Shown here in pieces: positions 17,658 through 26,066 of a stretch of 64,000 bases of DNA. The DNA is from an uncultured Clostridia bacterium (GTDB taxonomy: Bacteria > Bacillota > Clostridia > Christensenellales > UBA1242): positions 124,001 through 188,000 of the forward strand of contig CALWJY010000015.1 in assembly GCA_944381135.1 (NCBI GenBank), in the 5' to 3' direction. Within the stretch, counting starts at the first letter, position 1; each line of letters starts with the position of its first letter. The notes under the pieces were generated by a model. That model ran no database searches, was not told where the DNA came from, and saw only the letters and a program-made list of their open reading frames with translations. Both the position numbers and the translations under genes were made by a program.

Positions 17658-18506
17658 TTAAACACTGAAAAATGCCACTGCAATTGCCCCTGGTCCAACA
17701 TGTGTGCCAATTGTGCTTCCAATCATATAGGTTGGAATGTTTTCTGTTTTTCCTTTCCAAAGAGCCTCGCTGTCTTTTAGATATTTCTGCAAAAAGTCGT
17801 CCGAAAGTCCAGAATATGCAAGCGCATATGGCATGTCGAATTTAATGCCTCCACATTTTTCCACAAGTTGCATCAAAAGGTTGTTCCCCTTTTTTGAACC
17901 AATCGCCTTGCCAACCATTTTCACTTCGCCACCAACAACCGAAATGACAGGTTTGATGGCAAAAACCTCTCCTGTGAATGCCACAAGCGAGGAAATTCGC
18001 CCACCTTTTTTGAGATATTTCAGCGTGCCAAGCACCGCCAAAAGTTGAATTTTTGTTTTCTTTTCGTTGAGTTCGTCCACAATTTCCTTGGCTGAAAGTT
18101 TGCCCTCTTTCACAAGACGCAAAGCATATTGACACAAAATACGCTCTCCAATGCACGCATTCAAACTGTCCACCACAAAAACCTTTCCGTCAAACTTTTT
18201 TGATGCTCGCTTTGCGCTTTCAAAAGTCCCTGAAAGTTTAGATGAAAGCAAAATGGCAATCACTTCATCGCCATTTTTTGTGAGGTTTTCAAAACACTCT
18301 TCAAAACGATATTCATTAATTTGGCTTGTCTTTGGAAGTTCTGCACTTTCAATCAGCTTTTCAAAAAATGTCCTGTGCGAAAGGTTGACCCCATCCAAAA
18401 ACTCCTCCTCGCCAAACCTAACCTGCATTGGAAGCAAGGTGATGCCAAGTTCGTCCGCTTCCTGTTGGTCTATGTCAGAAGCTGAATCCACAACAATTTT
18501 AATCAT
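17658..18506 (-). CDS. DegV-family fatty-acid-binding protein (FakB-type)
   Basis: 282 residues with the DegV fold. The N-terminal lobe is MIKIVVDSASDI with the conserved DSASD. Further motifs are PKTSQIN (the TSQP-like ligand loop), ILLSSKLSGTFESA, VVDSLNACIGERIL and LKYLKKGGRIS. FakB proteins present a fatty acid to FakA for phosphorylation before phospholipid synthesis; a FakA homologue is encoded at 43634-45268. It has its own ribosome binding site AAAGGAGAG and lies 141 bp downstream of the MarR gene. Which fatty acid it binds cannot be told. Confidence 0.9.
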   Translation of the reverse strand: MIKIVVDSASDIDQQEADELGITLLPMQVRFGEEEFLDGVNLSHRTFFEKLIESAELPKTSQINEYRFEECFENLTKNGDEVIAILLSSKLSGTFESAKRASKKFDGKVFVVDSLNACIGERILCQYALRLVKEGKLSAKEIVDELNEKKTKIQLLAVLGTLKYLKKGGRISSLVAFTGEVFAIKPVISVVGGEVKMVGKAIGSKKGNNLLMQLVEKCGGIKFDMPYALAYSGLSDDFLQKYLKDSEALWKGKTENIPTYMIGSTIGTHVGPGAIAVAFFSV

Positions 18507-18647
18507 TTTTTTCTCTCCTTTTGGGGTCGGTGACCCTTTTTTATTTTTGGTCCATTGTCCTTTTTCTTTTTTACATTTGCTTATGCCAGCATTTTTGAGC
18601 CATCAACTCTTGTGTCGACAAGCATGTATATTTGGGGTCAATGCCCC

Positions 18648-19109
18648 TTATTTGTCATCCTTTTCCAACGAATCATAAATGTTTTGTAAGTTGTCTGAAA
18701 TCAAATTCAAAAGAAAATAAAACCTATCTATGTCACTCGGCAAAACTCCGTCTCTTCCAAGATTGAAAAATTCGTCAATTTTTTGCGAAACAATTTCACC
18801 AACCTTCAATCCCTTTTCAGTCAATTTGATTGGATTGCGATATTTCTGGTCGATGTTCTCTTCCACAAAAACAAAACCTTTACTTTCAAGTTCTTTGATT
18901 GTGCGTGAAATTGCCGCCTTGTCTTCATCACAAATTGAAGCGAGTTTTGTCAAACTTATTCCCTCTTTTTTTTGTTTGTATAAATGAAACATAACCTGCA
19001 CTTGATTGCCTTTAAGCCCCAATTGTTCCATGACAACCTTTTTGATTTTTTGAATGTTTCGATTTATGTTTGTGATGAGTTTTGTGAATTTGTCATAGCG
19101 ATTTTCCAT
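18648..19109 (-). CDS. MarR-family transcriptional regulator
   Basis: 153 residues. Winged helix with the MarR pattern: LGLKGNQVQVMFHLYKQKKEGISLTKLASICDEDKAAISRTIKELESKGFV, then a wing (ENIDQKYRNPIKLTEKG) and helical dimerisation ends. The start ATG at 19107-19109 (MENRYDKF) has AAGGGG upstream. A perfect 18-bp palindrome overlaps its -35 region, so it probably represses itself. FabT-like control of lipid genes is conceivable because degV follows, but a weak hairpin and 141 bp separate them, so this is speculative. Confidence 0.88.
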   Translation of the reverse strand: MENRYDKFTKLITNINRNIQKIKKVVMEQLGLKGNQVQVMFHLYKQKKEGISLTKLASICDEDKAAISRTIKELESKGFVFVEENIDQKYRNPIKLTEKGLKVGEIVSQKIDEFFNLGRDGVLPSDIDRFYFLLNLISDNLQNIYDSLEKDDK

Positions 19110-19145
19110 ATCAAACCCCTTACGCGCAACATGATAGCACAAAAA

Positions 19146-19163
19146 TTGTTGACGCGTCAACAA
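19146..19163. promoter_or_regulatory. Perfect palindrome, candidate MarR operator
   Basis: TTGTTGACGCGTCAACAA, an 18-bp perfect inverted repeat. The TTGACG inside it can serve as the -35 box of the marR promoter (TATCAT about 18 bp downstream on the minus strand), a standard arrangement for autorepression. Confidence 0.75.
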
Positions 19164-19401
19164 ATTTTATGAAATAAATTAAAAAAATATGAAAATCATA
19201 TAAAAACGAATCAAAATCATAAAAAAAATTAAAATCCATGGGAAAACATCTAAAAATCCAAGGAAATTTTAAAAAAATAACAGAAAACAAAAAATGCACG
19301 CAAAAACATGCAATTCTCAATAATTTTTCACTATTTTCATTAAAAATTTCTAATTTTTGTTTATTTAAATTTGGTTTATTTTGAAAAGAAATCATCCAAA
19401 A

Positions 19402-19734
19402 TCATTTTTCACACAATTTCAAATCTAAGACATCTTCCAACTTGATTTTTGTTCCACCAACTTGAAGCATTCTGTTTTCAATGTCAACTTTTGCCACACC
19501 TCTCAACACAAAATTGTGACCGTCTTGAAAATATGTCACCTCCAAAATGTCACCTTTTTCCAAATTTATCAAAATCTTTGAAATCTCTTCCGCCTTATCT
19601 TCCTGAATTTCACCTTTTGTCACGCGCTCGTGCTCAAACTCTTTCAATCTAAGGGCATCTTGCAAGCCCTTAAGCGCATCAAAAGGTGCAAATTGTTTTG
19701 CACGCATTTGCCTACTCATCTTCACTCTCGCCAC
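19402..19734 (-). CDS. YolD-like protein
   Basis: 110 residues. The N-terminus MSRQMRAKQFAPFDALKGLQDALR is the signature of YolD-like proteins, which pair with Y-family polymerases in Firmicutes. A small beta-barrel-like part follows (GDILEVTYFQDGHNFVLRGVAKVDIENRMLQV). The GTG at 19732-19734 is chosen because GGAGGG lies 8 nt upstream; the gene then overlaps the polymerase 3' end by 23 bp, implying coupled translation. The role in translesion synthesis is inferred from the partnership. Confidence 0.85.
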   Translation of the reverse strand: MARVKMSRQMRAKQFAPFDALKGLQDALRLKEFEHERVTKGEIQEDKAEEISKILINLEKGDILEVTYFQDGHNFVLRGVAKVDIENRMLQVGGTKIKLEDVLDLKLCEK

Positions 19735-20992
19735 TGTTATGCCCTCCAATCATTTTATTTCGCTCAATTTGAGTTGCATTTTCTTTCAAATCCATACCCT
19801 TCAAAATCGCATTTTTGCCATATTTGTCTTGAAGCGCAAGCACACTTGAAACAAGTTTCTTTTCTTTCTCAATTTTGGCTATGTCAGTGAAAAAGTCATA
19901 TTGCTCATGCTCCGCCGTTTCCAGTTCGGCAAAATCATAGCCAATTTTCCTGATTGGACGCTCTTTGTCCACAATGTCATCAAAGAGGTCGTCAAAATAT
20001 TTTCCCATAACCGAAAACAAATTTGTTGTTTCGTGCATGCGTTTTGTGCCTTTAGTGCCCGAATTTTTGTTGTCACCATAACCCACAAACAAATGCACAA
20101 GTTGCGTGACATAGCCTCTTCGTGCCAATTCATAGCATCCACTTTGAATCATCTCGCGCATGACAAGTTTTGCGTCCTCGAAAGAATAGTTGCGTGGCAA
20201 AATTTGAGAAGAAGAAATTGACTTGCTTTTGCTTTTATATGACTTTATGTCACTCATAAGGCAAGTTTCAATTCCATTTGCGTGGTCAATCAGAAGTTCG
20301 GCATTGATGCCAAATTCACGATAGAGCAAATTTTCATCAGCCTTGGCAATTCCCTCCATGTCAAAAATGCCAAATTTCGCAAGCCTATCTGCCGTTCCGC
20401 GCGAAATCTGCCAAAAATCTGTGATTGGAGTGTGATTCCAAAGCGTCTTTTTGAATTTTTCTTCCGTCAGCCACCCAATTCGGTCAGGCGAATGCTTTGC
20501 AGTTATGTCAAGCGCAATTTTCGCCAAATACATGTTGCTTCCAATCCCAGCCGAAGACGGAATGTGCAACTTTTCGTCAATCTCGCCCATAAGTTTCATG
20601 ACAAATTCTTTGGATTTGAGGTGATAAAGTTTCAAATAGTCCGTGGCGTCAATAATGCATTCATCAATGGAATAGACATGAATGTCGTTTTTGTCGATGT
20701 ATTTCAAATAGATACCATAAATTTCAGACGTATATTCAATATATTTTTTCATTCTCGGCTTGGCAACCAAAAACTCAATGTCTTTTGGAATTTCATAAAG
20801 CCGACACCTGTTTCTGATTCCAAGTGCTTTAAGTGCCGGCGAAACAGCAAGACAAATGGTCTTGTCCCCGCGAGAAATGTCTGCCACAACAAGTTTTGTT
20901 GTCAGCGCATCAAGCCCCCGCTCCGCACATTCCACCGAAGCGAAAAAAGACTTCATGTCAATCACAAAATAGACCCTCTGCTTCTCAGCCAT
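19712..20992 (-). CDS. Y-family DNA polymerase (UvrX/YqjW-like, DinB superfamily)
   Basis: Error-prone translesion polymerase, 426 residues. Motifs: FVIDMKSFFASVECAERG (first catalytic Asp and steric-gate region), YSIDECIIDATDYL (the SxDE catalytic pair), PSSAGIGSNMYLAKIALDITAKHSPDRIGWL, and a helix-hairpin-helix region (FWQISRGTADRLAKFGI). The C-terminal little finger is less conserved. The ATG at 20990-20992 has AGAGGTGA upstream. It forms an operon with the YolD-like gene, as in Bacillus SOS loci. I see no consensus Bacillus LexA box upstream. Confidence 0.93.
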   Translation of the reverse strand: MAEKQRVYFVIDMKSFFASVECAERGLDALTTKLVVADISRGDKTICLAVSPALKALGIRNRCRLYEIPKDIEFLVAKPRMKKYIEYTSEIYGIYLKYIDKNDIHVYSIDECIIDATDYLKLYHLKSKEFVMKLMGEIDEKLHIPSSAGIGSNMYLAKIALDITAKHSPDRIGWLTEEKFKKTLWNHTPITDFWQISRGTADRLAKFGIFDMEGIAKADENLLYREFGINAELLIDHANGIETCLMSDIKSYKSKSKSISSSQILPRNYSFEDAKLVMREMIQSGCYELARRGYVTQLVHLFVGYGDNKNSGTKGTKRMHETTNLFSVMGKYFDDLFDDIVDKERPIRKIGYDFAELETAEHEQYDFFTDIAKIEKEKKLVSSVLALQDKYGKNAILKGMDLKENATQIERNKMIGGHNSGESEDE

Positions 20993-21187
20993 CAAGTCAC
21001 CTCTGCCTAAACATATTATAATGAAAACAATCAATTTTTAAAAACAAAATCAATAAAAACAAAATCATAAAAATTAAACCGAAAAGAATCAATTAAACAA
21101 AAAACACAGTTTAGACATAAAAAAACTAAAATCTCTCAACACATCTTCAAAATTTTGCATAAGATTTCAAACAACCCATTCAAATTC

Positions 21188-21216
21188 TTGCATAAATCAA
21201 GAAAATGTGATATACT
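21188..21216 (+). promoter_or_regulatory. Promoter of tRNA-Arg
   Basis: TTGCAT (21188-21193), 17-bp spacer ending TGTGA, TATACT (21211-21216), 36 bp before the tRNA. Confidence 0.9.
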
Positions 21217-21252
21217 CAAAAAGGTTTCAACTTAATAAGTTCCACACTTAAT

Positions 21253-21328
21253 GACCTCGTAGTAAAATAGGATATTACGGTCCCCTCCTAAGGGATTGTT
21301 CTGGGTTCGAGTCCCGGCGGGGTCACCA
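21253..21328 (+). tRNA. trnR: tRNA-Arg, anticodon CCT
   Basis: Folds as a full cloverleaf. Acceptor GACCTCG/CGGGGTC (one G-T pair), D-stem GTAA/TTAC, anticodon stem GTCCC/GGGAT with loop CTCCTAA (anticodon CCT, reads AGG), T-arm CTGGG-TTCGAGT-CCCGG, and encoded CCA. It stands alone with its own promoter. Confidence 0.97.
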
Positions 21329-21594
21329 ACTTAATCAAAAATTTTAGCCAAATTTTATCCCTTGTGACTCTGCGAAATTTCATTTCGCGTTTTATTTAAT
21401 TACTTTTTTGTCAAAATGTTTAAACAAAATTTTTCCGACACCTTCTTATTCAAAATTTTTTAACAAAAATTCAATTTTACATGACAAAAACATCAATCGT
21501 ATGTTATGATATATATAAGATTTATTTAACTTAAAATTGTTGCTTAATTTTGTCACCGAAAAATCTTGAAAAATTAAAGTGGAGAAAACAAAAA

Positions 21595-22428
21595 ATGATT
21601 CCAATTTGTTTCAGCGGGAATAGAGGATATTTTGAAGGCTTCCTCATGTGCGTCATGTCACTTGCAAAATATACAGATGAAGAGTTGTGCATATATGCAC
21701 TCACAATGGATTTGTCGAAAGAAAATCCAAATTTTTTGGCATACACAGACCAGCAAATCGACCTTTTGACTGAAATTCTGCAAAAGAAAAACAAAAACAG
21801 TCGTGCCGTCAAAATTGATGTGACAGAACTTTACAAAAAACACCTGCTTGGCGGAAAAAACCATAAAAATGGCTACACCCCATATGCCATGTTGCGCCTG
21901 TTGTCAGAATTTCTTCCAGAACTTCCTGACAAGTTGATTTATCTTGATTCTGACACTATGTGCTGTTCTGACATCAAACAACTTTACGACATTGATGTGG
22001 AAAATTATGATGTTGCAATGGTGAAAGATTATATGGGCAGATTTTGGATTCGCCCAACCTATTGCAACTCTGGTGTGCTGTTGATGAACCTAAAAAGAAT
22101 GAAAGAAAACGGCACTTTCAAAAAAGTGCGCGAAATGGTTTATAACAAAAAAATGCTTATGCCAGACCAAACTGCACTTAATAAATATTGCAAGAAAAAA
22201 TATCTTCCTTTCCGCTTCAACGAACAGAGAAAAATCAAAGAGGACACAGTTGTCAAACATTTTTGCAAAGGAATTGTTTTCTTCTTGCCTTTTGGCTTTC
22301 ACATCTACAACATCAAACAGTGGGAACGCGAAAAAGTTCACAAAAGCCTCAAAATTTTCATGTTTGATGACATCTATGCCGAAGTTGACAAACTTAAAAA
22401 GTCGCATCCAGAATGCTTTAAAAAATAA
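21595..22428 (+). CDS. Family 8 glycosyltransferase
   Basis: 277 residues. GT8-type (LgtC-like) nucleotide-sugar-dependent transferase: an N-terminal Rossmann start (MIPICFSGNRGYFEGFLMCVMSL), the metal-binding DxD in KLIYLDSDTMCCSDIKQL, then CNSGVLLMNLKRMKE and the late PDQTALNKY. GT8 enzymes add hexoses to lipopolysaccharide, wall polymers or glycogen primers; the acceptor here is unknown. The ATG at 21595 has GTGGAG upstream. There are no glycan-cluster neighbours. It ends in a bidirectional terminator shared with mscS. Confidence 0.9.
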   Translation: MIPICFSGNRGYFEGFLMCVMSLAKYTDEELCIYALTMDLSKENPNFLAYTDQQIDLLTEILQKKNKNSRAVKIDVTELYKKHLLGGKNHKNGYTPYAMLRLLSEFLPELPDKLIYLDSDTMCCSDIKQLYDIDVENYDVAMVKDYMGRFWIRPTYCNSGVLLMNLKRMKENGTFKKVREMVYNKKMLMPDQTALNKYCKKKYLPFRFNEQRKIKEDTVVKHFCKGIVFFLPFGFHIYNIKQWEREKVHKSLKIFMFDDIYAEVDKLKKSHPECFKK

Positions 22429-22446
22429 AAAAAACATAAAAAAATA

Positions 22447-22471
22447 AAATGCTCTTAAGTTTAGAGCATTT
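22447..22471. terminator. Bidirectional terminator between the glycosyltransferase and mscS
   Basis: AAATGCTCT/AGAGCATTT, a 9-bp stem with a 7-nt loop; T run on the plus side and A run (T on minus) on the other. It serves convergent genes. Confidence 0.85.
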
Positions 22472-22476
22472 TTTCT

Positions 22477-23649
22477 TTATTTTTTATCCTTTTTAATTTT
22501 TTTGTTTGAAGAATCCGCTTTCGTTTCAGGGTTTGCATTTTCATCTTCAACAACGTCACTTTGAACATCTTGCTTTGTTTTTGTTCGGCTTCTTTTGTTT
22601 TTTTCTTTGTTTTCCACTTTGTCAACTTTAAAATCTGCAGAGTTTTTTGAGTTGTCTTTATCTATATTTTCGTCTGCAACATTGTCAACATTTTTTTTCT
22701 TTTTGTTTTTTGTCTTTTTTCCATGTTTTTTTGAAAAAATATCAGAAAAACTCATATTTTCCAAATCAATTTCTTCTTTTTTTCTGTCTTTTTCAACTCT
22801 TTTTGGAATTCCAGAACCCGCCACAGGCAAAACAACTTTGTCTTTTCTTTCTCTGACTTCAATTTGGTCGTACGGAAGAGAGATTTTGTTTCGTTTAAGT
22901 TCGTTATACACAAGTTCAAGAACATCATAATAGACATCCCAATAGTCCTCGCTGTCGCACCAACACTTTGCCACAAACTCTATGCTGCTTGAATTGAGTG
23001 CATTTAAACGGCAGAAAGGTTCTGGATTTAAAAGAACTTTTCCGTTGCTTTTCATGCAATCAAGAATGATTTTTTTAACTTGATTGACATCACTTTCATA
23101 AGCAACATTAAACTTGATGTCAACTCGTCTTGTTTTTGAAGAATCATAGTCCACAACCGAACTGTTGACAATTGTGGAATTTGGAATTGTCACTCTTTTA
23201 TTGTCACTGGTCAGAATTGTGGTGAAAAGAAAATTGATTTGAACCACATTTCCTTCTTTGCCATCAACTTCAATATAATCACCCTTTTTAAACATTTTGT
23301 TTGAAATTATGACAATGCCATTTGCCGCATTTGCTATGATGTTTTCAAGTGCCAAACCAATTGCCAAAACAATTGCGCTTAAAGCCGTCAACACTCCAGT
23401 GATTTCAATGCCAATTATGCTGAGAAGAATCAAAATCAAAAGCAAATATAGACAAATTTTCAAAATCACACACAAAAAACCAATTGTGATTTTTTCCATG
23501 TGTGTTTTGTTAAGCACGCGTTTTATAATGTTAAGTAGAATTTTAATAAACAAAATACCAAAAATCAAAACAGCAAAGAAAATGACAATGTTCCATGCAT
23601 TTGTTTTAAAAAATGTTACAATGTCATTCCAAATTTGTGCCCAATCCAT
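22477..23649 (-). CDS. MscS-family mechanosensitive channel
   Basis: 390 residues, a small-conductance channel that opens under membrane tension. Three hydrophobic segments (about 15-40, 55-75, 80-110). The pore-lining TM3 and the beta domain include LALENIIANAANGIVIISNKMFKKGDYIEVDGKEG, with TILTSDNKRVTIPNS. The last 120 residues are an extra Lys/Asp/Asn-rich low-complexity tail. The ATG at 23647-23649 (MDWAQIWND) is chosen because the GGAGGG before it overlaps an earlier in-frame ATG. Transcribed alone. Confidence 0.92.
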   Translation of the reverse strand: MDWAQIWNDIVTFFKTNAWNIVIFFAVLIFGILFIKILLNIIKRVLNKTHMEKITIGFLCVILKICLYLLLILILLSIIGIEITGVLTALSAIVLAIGLALENIIANAANGIVIISNKMFKKGDYIEVDGKEGNVVQINFLFTTILTSDNKRVTIPNSTIVNSSVVDYDSSKTRRVDIKFNVAYESDVNQVKKIILDCMKSNGKVLLNPEPFCRLNALNSSSIEFVAKCWCDSEDYWDVYYDVLELVYNELKRNKISLPYDQIEVRERKDKVVLPVAGSGIPKRVEKDRKKEEIDLENMSFSDIFSKKHGKKTKNKKKKNVDNVADENIDKDNSKNSADFKVDKVENKEKNKRSRTKTKQDVQSDVVEDENANPETKADSSNKKIKKDKK

Positions 23650-23773
23650 ATTTTCGCCCTCCAAATGAAATTATAAACACATTGTCGAAATTTGTCAAAC
23701 TTTTTGTTAACAAAAAAAACAATATGCAAGTGTTTGCACATTGTTAATTTTGAATTTCTTAACAAAATTATTT

Positions 23774-24478
23774 TTATTTGTTTTGCTCACTCAAATTGTC
23801 TTCTTCTTTTGAATTTTCATCTGCTCTTTCAAGTGCTTTAACAATTCGAGAATTTTCGTTTTTAATCGATTGATCCTTCTGTTTTGATTTGATCTTTTCA
23901 AGCCAAACTGCAATCATTCCACCCGCAACAGCACCTGCAAAATTGCAAATTAAATCATACATTGTGTCGCGAAGTGCGTCGCGCCCAACAAACCCTTCAA
24001 ACCTTTGCTCGTTTGCACCAAAAATGCCATCAATGGCATATTCCAAAATTTCCCACATTCCAGCACACATCATGGAAAAAGAGAAAATCAGCACAAACAC
24101 CCAAAAAAGATTAAGTTTTTGATTTATTGTGTTTTCAAAGAATGTATAGCCCAAAAGTGCCAACAAAAGTCCAGCCAAAGTGTGAACAATTTTGTCAAAC
24201 CATTCGCCCATGGCATAGACACCCCACATGTAGCCCACACACAGTCCTAAAAAGATGAAAATTTGATAGAAAGTCAAAAACACAAGGTTGATTTTAAATT
24301 TAAAGACAAAGGTCAGAAGCACAGGAAGCCAAACCAAAACTAAATGCACAAAGGCAAACACAATTTTGACCCATTCTGACTCAACAACATTAAGTGCAAA
24401 CAAAGTTATGAAAACAATCATATTGATGATTGCAGCAATTGTGAAAGCAACTGAAGTCCATAAAACATTCTTTTTCAT
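23774..24478 (-). CDS. Multispanning membrane protein, DUF2238/YjdF-like
   Basis: 234 residues with about six membrane helices (about 10-30, 36-58, 65-85, 95-115, 125-145, 180-200). Motifs FDKIVHTLAGLLLALLGYTFFE and MMCAGMWEILEYAIDGIFG resemble the YjdF/DUF2238 family of unknown function; the assignment is tentative. A GRDALRDTMYDLICNFAGAVAGG segment follows, then a charged C-terminal tail. A frameshifted paralogue lies directly upstream (24528-25195), indicating a tandem duplication. Confidence 0.7.
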   Translation of the reverse strand: MKKNVLWTSVAFTIAAIINMIVFITLFALNVVESEWVKIVFAFVHLVLVWLPVLLTFVFKFKINLVFLTFYQIFIFLGLCVGYMWGVYAMGEWFDKIVHTLAGLLLALLGYTFFENTINQKLNLFWVFVLIFSFSMMCAGMWEILEYAIDGIFGANEQRFEGFVGRDALRDTMYDLICNFAGAVAGGMIAVWLEKIKSKQKDQSIKNENSRIVKALERADENSKEEDNLSEQNK

Positions 24479-24527
24479 TTTTCATCTCCCTAAAATTTTT
24501 AAAGCCTTCTTAAGCAACGGCACATTT

Positions 24528-25195
24528 TTATGCGTCAACAATTTCTGTTTCTGCGCTTTCAACTTGCCTTACTTGTGCGTTTTCAGCTTGCTTTGCTTGT
24601 TTTGCTTTTTTCTTTTCCAAAAACACCGCAAGCACACCACCAGCAACAGCGCCTGCAAAATCACAAACCAAATCAAGCATTGTGTCACGAATTGCATCGC
24701 GTCCAACAAACCCTTCAAAAACTTGTGCATTGTTGCCAAGCAAGCCGTCTGTGACATATTCATAAATTTCCCAAATTCCGCCACACATCATTGAAAACGA
24801 AAAAACAATCACAAACATCCAAAATAGATTGAGTTTTTGTTTTTTTCATTACAAAAAAGAGTGTATCCCAAAAACGCCAACATGAAACCACCAATTGTGT
24901 GGACAATCTTATCGAAAGAGGATGTGAGTTGATAAACACCCCACTGCGAGCCAACGCAAATTCCCAAGAATATGTAAAGTTGAAAACTTATGAGAAAGGT
25001 CAAATTAAATGTCATTTTCAAAACCTTGTTTAAAAGCGCCGGAAACCAAGCCAAAATCAGTTGAATTACAGCAAAAAGATATGCCATTTTTCTGACATCA
25101 ACAATTCCAACTGATGAAAGAACAGCAAACAAAATTAAGTTGATAATTCCAACAAATGAAAAACCAATTGAAACCCAAAGGACATCTTTTTTCAT
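24528..25195 (-). pseudogene. Frameshifted duplicate of the YjdF-like membrane protein
   Basis: The first part (25195 down to about 24850) matches the N-terminal half of the downstream protein (FDKIVHTIGGFMLAFLGYTLF). The remainder (from about 24840 down) matches its C-terminal half (FSFSMMCGGIWEIYEYVTDG, GRDAIRDTMLDLVCDFAGA) but in another frame. The break is at a run of seven T (24840-24846; A on the coding strand). Adding one base gives NEKKQKLNLFWMFVIVFS, which aligns with NTINQKLNLFWVFVLIFS of the paralogue. It is a true inactivation, a slippage-switchable gene, or a sequencing indel. The start is ATG 25193-25195 with AAGGTGATG upstream. Confidence 0.85.
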
Positions 25196-25358
25196 CACAT
25201 CACCTTAAAGCCTTATATAAATTTTACTTATTTTAAGTTAATTTTACAACATTTTCAACAACAAAAATTTAAGGCATCATATATAGGTCATTCAACTATA
25301 TAATGGATAATTATATCATAAAATCAAGATTTTTGACAACCAAATTGGCAAGGTTTAA

Positions 25359-25385
25359 CAAAAAAACACCTCAAAAAAGAGATGT
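25359..25385 (-). terminator. Terminator of the 25418 gene
   Basis: Minus strand ACATCTC/GAGGTGT stem (one T-G pair), 6-nt loop, then a T run. Confidence 0.8.
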
Positions 25386-25417
25386 TTTTTGATTTTTTTG
25401 TGCAAGAACATGAAACT

Positions 25418-25906
25418 TTATTTTTTTCTTACAGTCAATGCACTTGTTGCAAGCGATGCAACACCAACAATGGCAATGATGATGAGTGCTGCCCAACCAG
25501 TGTCAAAAACTCCGCCAAGTGTGTCGGAAAGATACACAGAAACGGTGATGATGTTGACAATTGAAAGCACTGCAACCATAAGCCCACCAATGATTGTCAT
25601 GAAGTTTGCAAATTTTGCAAAGCCCGAACTTTTGACAACATTGATGTCACACAGAAGTTTCATAACTGCGCCCAAAATCATGATTCCAGCGAAAATCAAA
25701 AGAAGCAACAAAACAATTGCACAACCTTTTGGTGCCAAGTCGCCAAAATCAATATAGTCATAACCACTGACAGAACCAATTGTGTGCTCTCCAATTGATG
25801 ATGAATGGAAAGGCAATGCAAGGAATGCAAAAACCAAACCTCCAAGCACAATTGTGATGATGTCAAGAATGACTTTCATCAAACTTCCACCTGATTTTTT
25901 TGCCAT
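25418..25906 (-). CDS. Unknown four-helix membrane protein
   Basis: 162 residues, family not recognised. Four hydrophobic segments (about 10-30, 60-82, 98-120, 138-158) with Gly-rich patterns, and short Ser/Lys-rich ends. The ATG at 25904-25906 (MAKKSGGS) follows GGAGG at ideal distance. It has its own promoter (25935-25963) and terminator, so it is monocistronic. Confidence 0.8.
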   Translation of the reverse strand: MAKKSGGSLMKVILDIITIVLGGLVFAFLALPFHSSSIGEHTIGSVSGYDYIDFGDLAPKGCAIVLLLLLIFAGIMILGAVMKLLCDINVVKSSGFAKFANFMTIIGGLMVAVLSIVNIITVSVYLSDTLGGVFDTGWAALIIIAIVGVASLATSALTVRKK

Positions 25907-25934
25907 ATTTTCCTCCTTTTTTAGTTTCAAAATA

Positions 25935-25963
25935 ATTATATCACACCAAAAAATTTATGCCAA
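25935..25963 (-). promoter_or_regulatory. Promoter of the 25418 gene
   Basis: Minus strand TTGGCA (25958-25963), 17-bp spacer ending TGTGA, TATAAT (25935-25940). Confidence 0.85.
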
Positions 25964-26066
25964 ACAAAAATCAAAATTATTTTAAATTTCCATTTGGAAG
26001 AGAAAAACAGCAAAACAAATCATGACGCTGAAGTTGACAAATTTCAGAAAACTTAAAACAAAAATG

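Noticed and set aside
18529..18541. GGGTC-GGT-GACCC hairpin before degV as a terminator
   Set aside because: The T run follows on the plus strand, where no gene ends; on the minus strand it sits just before the degV ribosome binding site. Kept only as a possible weak structure.
20993..21100. LexA (SOS) box upstream of the Y-family polymerase
   Set aside because: Expected by analogy with Bacillus, but no GAAC-N4-GTTC-type site is present.
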